From NCBI GenBank assembly GCA_020847675.1, contig JADLBN010000169.1:1-40264 (forward strand): 40,264 bases of DNA. Reading direction: 5' to 3'. The stretch's first letter is position 1; the number at the start of each line of letters is the position of its first letter. Shown piece by piece: positions 34,982 through 40,264 of this stretch. This stretch comes from Burkholderiales bacterium. GTDB lineage: Bacteria > Pseudomonadota > Gammaproteobacteria > Burkholderiales > Casimicrobiaceae. A program made the position numbers and the translations under genes. The notes below the pieces were generated by a model that ran no database searches, was not told the DNA's origin, and saw nothing but the letters and a program-made list of their open reading frames with translations.

Positions 34982-35292
34982 CGGGCGTGGCGCCTTGCGG
35001 TCAGGTGAGCGTCGAGAAAACAAGAGCTTACACCCGTTTCCGCGGCGCGTCATCCGGCCGCCCGACCGCGGCTGGCCGACCGGTCAGCCGGCACGGGCCG
35101 CGCTCGATGTGTTCGTGTCCCGCTGCGCGAGCGTCCCGTGCTGCGGCCGCGCAACACTCGACCGGACTTGCGTCGTCCGGATCATTGCGCCGCGCGTTGT
35201 GGCATGCGTAGACTGCCTTGCGAACCGGCCGCGCCCCTGCGACGGTCGGCAGCTACCGCAAACCTTTCCATCCCCAATCCGGAGACCTCTCG
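34982..35292. other. 311-nt divergent intergenic region, aroG / PsiF-repeat gene
   Basis: No ORF I can support. It should hold both divergent promoters. On the plus strand, TTGCGC (35185-35190) and TAGACT (35209-35214) form a plausible sigma70 pair. A short AT-richer stretch near 35015-35035 may serve aroG. No Pho-box-like direct repeats, trp/tyr-type operator or hairpin terminator stood out. Confidence 0.45.
35185..35214 (+). promoter_or_regulatory. Putative sigma70 promoter of the PsiF-repeat gene
   Basis: TTGCGC -35-like and TAGACT -10-like hexamers with an 18-nt spacer, ending 78 nt before the ATG at 35293. Each hexamer matches consensus at about four positions, which is good for this GC content. 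Confidence 0.4.
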
Positions 35293-35610
35293 ATGATCCG
35301 CATCACCGCTCTCGTCACGGCCGGTGCCCTCGCGCTCGCCTCGGCCGCTTTCGCCGCCGATCCGCCGAAGGCTGCCGCAGCGGCCGACAAGCCTTTGACG
35401 CCGCAGCAGCAGCGCATGAAGGACTGCAATGCGAAGGCCGAAGGCAAGTCCGGCGACGCGCGCAAGGAATTCATGAGCGCCTGTCTCTCCGGCAAGGAGC
35501 CGGCGGTGAAGATGACCCAGCAGGACAAGATGAAGGCCTGCAACACCAAGGCCGGTGGCATGAAGGGCGACGAGCGCAAGAAGTTCATGAGCTCGTGCCT
35601 GTCCGGCTGA
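35293..35610 (+). CDS. psiF: PsiF-repeat family periplasmic protein
   Basis: 105-residue exported protein with signal peptide MIRITALVTAGALALASAAFA (cut before ADPP). Two tandem PsiF repeats follow: MKDCNAKAEGKSGDARKEFM..CLSG (about residues 38-61) and MKACNTKAGGMKGDERKKFM..CLSG (about 77-105). Each carries two Cys that could pair. PsiF was named as phosphate-starvation-inducible in E. coli; its biochemical role is unknown, and I see no Pho box here. GGAGA (35281-35285) is 7 nt before ATG 35293. It is a single-gene unit ending in a hairpin terminator. Confidence 0.92.
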   Translation: MIRITALVTAGALALASAAFAADPPKAAAAADKPLTPQQQRMKDCNAKAEGKSGDARKEFMSACLSGKEPAVKMTQQDKMKACNTKAGGMKGDERKKFMSSCLSG

Positions 35611-35670
35611 CCTGAAGTTTCGCGGACTCCAGCCGGGCGACCTCCTGTCCGTCCGGCCCGAGTCGACGGG

Positions 35671-35707
35671 GCCGCCGCCGGGAAGACCGGCGGCGGCTTC
35701 GTCTTTG
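35671..35707 (+). terminator. Rho-independent-like terminator after the PsiF-repeat gene
   Basis: GCCGCCGCCGG (35671-35681) pairs with CCGGCGGCGGC (35687-35697) around GAAGA, followed by TTCGTCTTTG. The 11-bp stem and T-rich tail fit an intrinsic terminator for the plus strand, between convergent genes. Confidence 0.75.
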
Positions 35708-35717
35708 TGCGGCCGGT

Positions 35718-37028
35718 TCAGCGGCTCTCGCGAACCGCCGTTCCTGCTGCAAGCCCTTCGCCGATCGACTCGGCGATCCCCTGGAAGCGCCAGCGGCCGT
35801 AACGGCCGATCGGCTGCACACCCGCTTTCTCCAGCGCGTCGATCGCGCGCTCGCGCCAGCGGCTGCCCGGCCACGACCACGTGTAGGCGCAGTCGACGAC
35901 GGTCAGGTCGGATGCCTCGACGTTCGCGATCCATCCCCAGCGCGAGAGTTCTTCGATCGCGGCGGCGACGTAGCGGCGCTGCTCCGACATCGGCGGCCGA
36001 GGACCGGCGAACGCGCGCTCGACGTAGAGCGCGACGTGCGTGCCCATGCCGCGGCGACTCGACGGCAGGAAGTGGTCGGCGACGTTGTCGTAGCAGCCGA
36101 CGCGATGCATACCCGCCTCGCTCTCCGGAAGGTAGATCCAATGATCGTTCGGACAGGCCGGACCGCGGCGCGCTCCCAGGTTCAGGACCATCACTCCGGT
36201 CGAAGGATCGGGATGCTCGCCGCGATCGAGCTTCGACATCGCGAGGGTGCGGTCGAGCGGCAGGGTCGAGAGCAGCCGGTCGTAGCTCCACGTGGTGCCG
36301 TCGGCGAGCGCCACGGTGCGCGCCGACGCGTCGATGGCGAGGACCTCCGTGCCGTAGCGCACGTCGCACCGGGCGGCGAGCGAGCGCGCGACCGCGTCGA
36401 GGCCGCCTCGCGGATAGGCGAACGTGACGTTGTAGCCCGCCGGGGTGCTCAAGCCCCGGGCGCCGCGCTCGACCTCCGCGATCGACACCGGCGTCTTGTA
36501 GCCGTCCTGCGGCGCGATGCGCGTCCACAGGCCGGCGGTGTAGGCGGCCTGGAAGGGCGCGAAGAACGCCGAGCAGAGCGTGGGACCGAAGCTCCGTTCG
36601 AGCCATTCGGCCATCGTGCGCGGGTTTCCCGGCTGCGCCGACACGATCTCGGCGAGCGCCTTCGCTGCGGTCGCTTCGCCCAGATCCCGCAGGTTGTGCT
36701 GGATCGGGAACCCGGCGTAGCGGTCCTGCGACCGGAAATAGACGCTCGAGCGCCGCGCGTGGCGCTCCAGCGGCGCGAGGGCGTCGATCATCGCGAGCAC
36801 GTGCGGCGCGCCCCCGAAGATCCAGTGGCCGCCGCCGATCTCGAACCGATACGCCTCGCCGTCCGCCGGCGCGTCGGGCAACCGCCCGGGCGTCTCGGGC
36901 CGCACGTAGTAGGAGGTGCAGATGCCTCCCGGTCGCGACTCGCGCTCGAGCACGACCGCGTCGCAGACGCTGGCTGCCGCGAGCCCGGTCATGCCGGCTC
37001 CGAGGACGAGCGTGGACGCGTGGGGCAT
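35718..37028 (-). CDS. FAD-dependent amine-oxidase-like oxidoreductase
   Basis: 436 residues. The N-terminal FAD site is STLVLGAGMTGLAAASVCDAVVLERESRPGG, shorter than usual between the Gly loop and the Glu that binds ribose. FEIGGGHWIFGG resembles the second conserved block of amine oxidase/protoporphyrinogen oxidase-like and UDP-galactopyranose-mutase-like flavoproteins. TPAGYNVTFAYPRGGLDAVARSLAAR and VRYGTEVLAIDASARTVALADG are the mid-domain FAD contacts. It is divergent from a glycosyltransferase operon, so it may act on a sugar nucleotide or isoprenoid carrier of that pathway; this is inference. ATG 37028 lacks a clear Shine-Dalgarno. Confidence 0.8.
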   Translation of the reverse strand: MPHASTLVLGAGMTGLAAASVCDAVVLERESRPGGICTSYYVRPETPGRLPDAPADGEAYRFEIGGGHWIFGGAPHVLAMIDALAPLERHARRSSVYFRSQDRYAGFPIQHNLRDLGEATAAKALAEIVSAQPGNPRTMAEWLERSFGPTLCSAFFAPFQAAYTAGLWTRIAPQDGYKTPVSIAEVERGARGLSTPAGYNVTFAYPRGGLDAVARSLAARCDVRYGTEVLAIDASARTVALADGTTWSYDRLLSTLPLDRTLAMSKLDRGEHPDPSTGVMVLNLGARRGPACPNDHWIYLPESEAGMHRVGCYDNVADHFLPSSRRGMGTHVALYVERAFAGPRPPMSEQRRYVAAAIEELSRWGWIANVEASDLTVVDCAYTWSWPGSRWRERAIDALEKAGVQPIGRYGRWRFQGIAESIGEGLAAGTAVRESR

Positions 37029-37070
37029 GATCGGCGGGAGGGTGACGGGCGGCGTGACGAGTTCAGGCCC

Positions 37071-37080
37071 GTATCATAGC
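37071..37080. promoter_or_regulatory. Overlapping divergent -10 boxes
   Basis: The segment GTATCATAGC reads TATCAT on the plus strand (37072-37077) and TATGAT on the minus strand (37078-37073). One site could thus provide the -10 element for both the glycosyltransferase operon (ATG-equivalent GTG at 37108) and the flavoprotein gene (ATG 37028). Leaders would be about 24 and 38 nt. Confidence 0.4.
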
Positions 37081-37107
37081 GACCGGTCATCCCTGCTCCC
37101 GCCTTCC

Positions 37108-37827
37108 GTGTCCGCCACGCTCGACCTGTCCGTCGTCATGCCCGCCTACAACGAGGAGGCCAGCATCGACGGCGCGATCGAGGAAGTGGTCCGCGACGTG
37201 TTTGCCGTCACGCCCGACGTCGAACTCGTCGTCGTCGACGACGGCAGCCGCGACGGGACTGCCGCGCGTGTCGAGGCGTGGAGCCGGCGGGATGCCCGAG
37301 TGCGGCTCGTCCGGCGCGAGAACGGCGGACACGGCGCGGCGCTGATGACCGGGCTGCGCGCAGCGCGCGGACGCCGGTGCCTCCTCGTCGACGCCGACGC
37401 GCAGGTATCGCTCGCCGGCTTCCGCGACACCTGGGAGGCGGCGGTCGACGCGGACGCCGTGCTCGGCGTGCGCCGGCTGCGGCACGATCCGATCCACCGG
37501 CTCGTGCTCACGCGTGTCGTGCGCGTGCTCCTGCGCTTCGTGCACGGGGTTCCCTACGCGGACGCCAACGTGCCCTACAAGCTCGTCGAGCGGCGCTGGT
37601 GCGAGCGCCTTGCGTCCGTCGCGCCCGCCTCACCGGCGGTGCCGTCGATCCTGCTGGCGATGCTGCTCGCGCGCGAAGGCGCGAAGGTGGTCGAGCAGGT
37701 CGTCGTGCACCGCCCGCGCTCGGGAGGCACCGGAAGCCTCAAGCCCGCACGGCTCGCGCGCTTCTGCGTGCGCGCGTGGCGCGAACTCGGCGCCGTCGCG
37801 CGCTCGCTGCCTTCGAAGCGCTCGTGA
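37108..37827 (+). CDS. Glycosyltransferase family 2 (dolichyl-phosphate-mannose-synthase-like)
   Basis: 239-residue GT-A fold enzyme. LSVVMPAYNEEASIDGAIEEV, LVVVDDGSRDGTAARVEAWSRR, NGGHGAALMTGLRAARGRRCLLVDADAQ (with the DxD metal motif) are diagnostic of the GT2 group that makes polyprenyl-phosphate sugars. No C-terminal membrane helices are evident. GTG 37108 is the first start before the conserved strand. Its stop overlaps the next start as GTGA. In this setting it may make a lipid-linked sugar donor for the membrane protein encoded next; that link is inference. Confidence 0.9.
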   Translation: MSATLDLSVVMPAYNEEASIDGAIEEVVRDVFAVTPDVELVVVDDGSRDGTAARVEAWSRRDARVRLVRRENGGHGAALMTGLRAARGRRCLLVDADAQVSLAGFRDTWEAAVDADAVLGVRRLRHDPIHRLVLTRVVRVLLRFVHGVPYADANVPYKLVERRWCERLASVAPASPAVPSILLAMLLAREGAKVVEQVVVHRPRSGGTGSLKPARLARFCVRAWRELGAVARSLPSKRS

Positions 37828-39911
37828 CCGAAGTCGCCATCTCGATCGGCTACGCGCTCCGATGGTGGCTCGTGCTCGCCGCGTTCGGCGCGGCGGCGCG
37901 CGCGGTGCTCGATGGACGTCTGCCTGCGGGGCCGGCGCTGGTCCACGCGGCAGGGCGCTGGGTGCTGGGGACGGGCCTCGCGGCCGCGTTGTGGGCGGGA
38001 GCCCACGCCGCTCCCGTGTTCGCGACCATGCCGATTCGTGTCGCGACCGTGGTGGCGATCGGGGCGCTCGCGCTCGCGGCGGCGGTGCGCCGTCGGCGCG
38101 AGCCCGGGCAAAGCGCGGTGCCCGGCGACGCGAGCGCGCGATTCCTGCGCGCCGAGGCGTGGTTCGCGCTGCCGTTCGCCGCGTATCTCCTAATGCGCGG
38201 TTTCAACCACGATATCTACGGACTCGAGAAGTTCATGGACTTCGGCTTCGTCAACGCGGCGCTCGCATCGGCCGCGATGCCCCCTCCGGATCCCTGGCTC
38301 GCGGGCGCGACGATCAACTACTACTACTTCGGCCACGTCGTCACCGCATTCCTGATCGAACTCACCGGCGTGCCGCCCGCGTTCGGCTTCAACCTGATGC
38401 TCGCGACGCTGTTCGGCGCCTCGTTCCAGATCGCGGCCGCGCTCGCGGGCGAGATCGCGTCCGTCCTCGCGCCCCGAGGCGCAACGATCGCCGCGGGCGT
38501 CGCCGGGCTCTGGATCACGATGGGCGGGAACCTCCACGGCTACGTCTACGGGCTCCTGAAGCCGCTCGCCGTTCGCCTCGGGTGGACCGCGGCGCCGGCA
38601 AAGCCCTACTGGATTTCCGACTCGACGCGGTTCGTAGGGCACGATCCTCCGACCGCGGACAAGCTGATCCACGAGTTTCCGGCCTACGCGTTCTACGTGG
38701 GCGACCTGCACGCGCACGTTATCGCGCTGCCGGGGGTGCTCGCGCTGCTCGGCGTGCTGCTGGTCTGGATCCGCCTCGCGCGCAGCGGACGCGACCGCGC
38801 CGCGCACGCGCTCGCGGCGGTGCTGGGCGCGGGTGTAGGCGCGCTCGCCGCGACCAATGCCTGGGACGCCGCGATCTACGGCAGCGTCGTCGCGGCCTCG
38901 GTCGTCGCGACCGGAAGGTTCGGCGCGCGCGAGCACGGCCTGCGCGCTTTCGCCTGCACCGTGACCGCCGGTCTCGCGGGCCTCGCTCTCGTCCTGGCGC
39001 CGTTCATGGTCCGCTTCGTCCCGTTCGCCTCCGGCATCGACTGGGTGCACAGCCGCACGCCGGCCTGGCAGTGGGCGCTGCTCTACGGCGCGCAGCTTGC
39101 GCTGGCATGGGTCGCCGTGGTCGGCGGGCGCAGCGCGCGCGACCGTGGCACCGGTGCCGAGTGGCGGTTCCTGCTGGTGCTGCTGCTCGGAGGCCTCGCC
39201 TGCACGCTGTTCGCGGAAGTCGCGTACGTCAGGGACATCTACGGCGCGGACTGGTATCGCGCGAACACCGCGTTCAAGTTCGGGTTTCAGGGTTTCGTGA
39301 TGCTGGTGCTCGCCTCCTCGGCCGGATTGGCGCTGCTGGTCGATCCGGTCGACGGGACGCGGCGGCCCTGGCGCGCGGTGGGAGCCGTGGAACTCGCGGT
39401 CGTGCCCTGCCTGTACCTCGCGTGGTTCGTCGCTTCGAGTTCGCTTGCGGTCGCACCGCACCGCCCATGGACGCTCGACGGCAACCGCTACCTCGTGCGC
39501 GAGACGCCCGAGGACTTCGGCGCGATCTCGTGGCTTCGCGCGCACGCTCGACCGGGCGACTCGATCGTCGAGGCGGTCGGCGAAAGCTACACCTACGCTG
39601 CGAGAATCTCGTCCAACACCGGCGTTCCGTCGGTGCTCGGATGGCCGATGCACGAGTGGTTGTGGCGCGGGGCGAGCACTACCCGCGACCTCATCGCACA
39701 CGAGGTGGAAGCGCTCTATCGCGATCCGAAGGGAGCGGCAGCGGGCGCGTTTCTCGCCCGGGCGCGCCCGCGTTTCGTGGTCGTCGGCCGCCTGGAACGG
39801 CAACGCCACGGACCGGTCGACGTGGCCGGCGTCGAATCGCTGGGCGACGTGGTGTGGCGGCAGGGGCAGACGTCGATCGTCAGGCTGGGAAGCGCACCGG
39901 GCACGCCGTGA
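37824..39911 (+). CDS. DUF2298 (YYY-motif) polytopic membrane protein, GT-C-like
   Basis: 695 residues with a dozen or more hydrophobic helices. Conserved DUF2298 blocks are visible: LLMRGFNHDIYGLEKFMDFGFVNA, PDPWLAGATINYYYFGHVVTAFL (the YYY motif), FPAYAFYVGDLHAHVIALP, ATNAWDAAIYG, YVRDIYGADWYRANTAFKFGFQGFVML and VVEAVGESYTYAARISSNTGVPSVLGWPMHEWLWRG. The family is best known from Chloroflexi and archaea and its layout resembles lipid-linked-sugar-dependent GT-C transferases; biochemical function is unproven. GTG 37824 overlaps the GT2 stop and its own stop overlaps the GT4 start, so the three are tightly coupled. Confidence 0.88.
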   Translation: MTEVAISIGYALRWWLVLAAFGAAARAVLDGRLPAGPALVHAAGRWVLGTGLAAALWAGAHAAPVFATMPIRVATVVAIGALALAAAVRRRREPGQSAVPGDASARFLRAEAWFALPFAAYLLMRGFNHDIYGLEKFMDFGFVNAALASAAMPPPDPWLAGATINYYYFGHVVTAFLIELTGVPPAFGFNLMLATLFGASFQIAAALAGEIASVLAPRGATIAAGVAGLWITMGGNLHGYVYGLLKPLAVRLGWTAAPAKPYWISDSTRFVGHDPPTADKLIHEFPAYAFYVGDLHAHVIALPGVLALLGVLLVWIRLARSGRDRAAHALAAVLGAGVGALAATNAWDAAIYGSVVAASVVATGRFGAREHGLRAFACTVTAGLAGLALVLAPFMVRFVPFASGIDWVHSRTPAWQWALLYGAQLALAWVAVVGGRSARDRGTGAEWRFLLVLLLGGLACTLFAEVAYVRDIYGADWYRANTAFKFGFQGFVMLVLASSAGLALLVDPVDGTRRPWRAVGAVELAVVPCLYLAWFVASSSLAVAPHRPWTLDGNRYLVRETPEDFGAISWLRAHARPGDSIVEAVGESYTYAARISSNTGVPSVLGWPMHEWLWRGASTTRDLIAHEVEALYRDPKGAAAGAFLARARPRFVVVGRLERQRHGPVDVAGVESLGDVVWRQGQTSIVRLGSAPGTP

Positions 39912-40264
39912 GACGGCTTTCCATTCTCGCCGCGCTCCAGTACTACCTGCCGCATCGCAGCGGCTACACGCTCCATGTCCAGCGCGTGGCCGAGGCCCTC
40001 GCCGCACGGGGACACCGCGTGACCGTGCTGGCGGCACGGCACGACCCGGCGCTGGCCGCACGCGAGACCGTCGCGGGGGTCGACGTCGTCCGGCTCGCCG
40101 CACCGTTGCGGGTGAGCCGGGGGGCGCTGATGCCGGGCTATCCGCTTGCCGCGTGGCGGCACGCGCGGGCAGCGGACGCGGTCTGGGCGAACTCGCCGAT
40201 GGCGGAACTCGCGCTCTGGGGAGCGATGGCACGCCGGGCCGGAGCGCGACTCGTCGTCACCCAC
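39908..40264 (+). CDS. Glycosyltransferase family 4 (GT-B), N-terminal part
   Basis: 119 codons to the window edge from GTG 39908. I read RRLSILAALQYYLPHRSGYT, then LHVQRVAEALAARGHRVTVLAARHDP, then VDVVRLAAPLRVSRGALMPG. That is the N-terminal Rossmann domain of GT4 enzymes, including the SGY..H..RVAEALAARGH acceptor-side motif. The donor-binding C-terminal domain is outside the window. The GTG overlaps the DUF2298 stop as GTGA. Confidence 0.85.
   Translation, partial: MRRLSILAALQYYLPHRSGYTLHVQRVAEALAARGHRVTVLAARHDPALAARETVAGVDVVRLAAPLRVSRGALMPGYPLAAWRHARAADAVWANSPMAELALWGAMARRAGARLVVTH

Noticed and set aside
34982..35292. tRNA or small RNA gene in the largest gap
   Set aside because: No cloverleaf, no TTC-type T-loop and no CCA end; only promoter-like hexamers are visible.

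Overview
The window is one contiguous piece of a very GC-rich (about 70 % by eye) proteobacterial chromosome. Gene content and order point to a betaproteobacterium. The block M48 peptidase / pterin dehydratase / rsgA divergent from orn, a stand-alone CobD/CbiB-family protein, a 4TM-12TM fused TRAP permease with a TAXI receptor, and class I DAHP synthase all fit that class. I see no rRNA, tRNA, CRISPR array, phage gene, transposase or integrase. Coding density is high, and many genes start with GTG or overlap the previous stop by 4 nt.

Layout. (1) 1-3394, minus strand: a FabZ-like dehydratase, a fused alpha+beta 2-oxoacid dehydrogenase E1 and a lipoyl E2 that runs off the left edge. (2) 3572-7362, plus strand, divergent from (1): etfB, etfA and a 600-residue acyl-CoA dehydrogenase. 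(3) 7408-12874, minus strand: a ferric/AEP-type ABC importer with two paralogous binding proteins, one fused two-domain permease and an ATPase. (4) 12961-19159: a ROK sugar kinase, ETF-ubiquinone oxidoreductase (minus strand), a 4HBT thioesterase, acetoacetyl-CoA synthetase and a CobD/CbiB-like membrane protein. (5) 19207-23144: rsgA, pterin dehydratase and M48 peptidase (minus) facing orn and a Nudix hydrolase (plus). (6) 23368-26885: TAXI receptor, fused TRAP permease and a DUF962/Mpo1-like protein. (7) 26899-34981, minus strand: DUF2306 membrane protein, a NYN-LOTUS protein, threonine ammonia-lyase, phosphomannomutase/phosphoglucomutase, YheT-like hydrolase, CYTH-CHAD protein and DAHP synthase. 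(8) 35293-40264: a PsiF-repeat protein, an FAD amine-oxidase-like protein (minus), then GT2 glycosyltransferase, a DUF2298 (YYY) polytopic membrane protein and a GT4 glycosyltransferase running off the right edge.

How the genes work together. EtfBA, the acyl-CoA dehydrogenase and ETF-QO form an electron route from acyl-CoA oxidation to ubiquinone. The thioesterase and acetoacetyl-CoA synthetase handle acyl- and ketoacyl-CoA at the same locus. Two separate uptake systems (ABC and TRAP) bring in small organic or metal solutes. The right end looks like a surface-glycan module; the phosphohexomutase at 29790-31163 could supply its sugar phosphates.

Most notable non-coding signals: two clusters of a 13-bp palindrome (GGTGTCWGACACC) at 10712-10768 and 19165-19201, the first providing the apparent start codon of the ABC permease; a four-unit heptamer repeat directly in front of etfA; an apparent ATC start codon on the Nudix gene; a probable leaderless ROK gene; and a near-symmetric divergent -10 element at 37071-37080.
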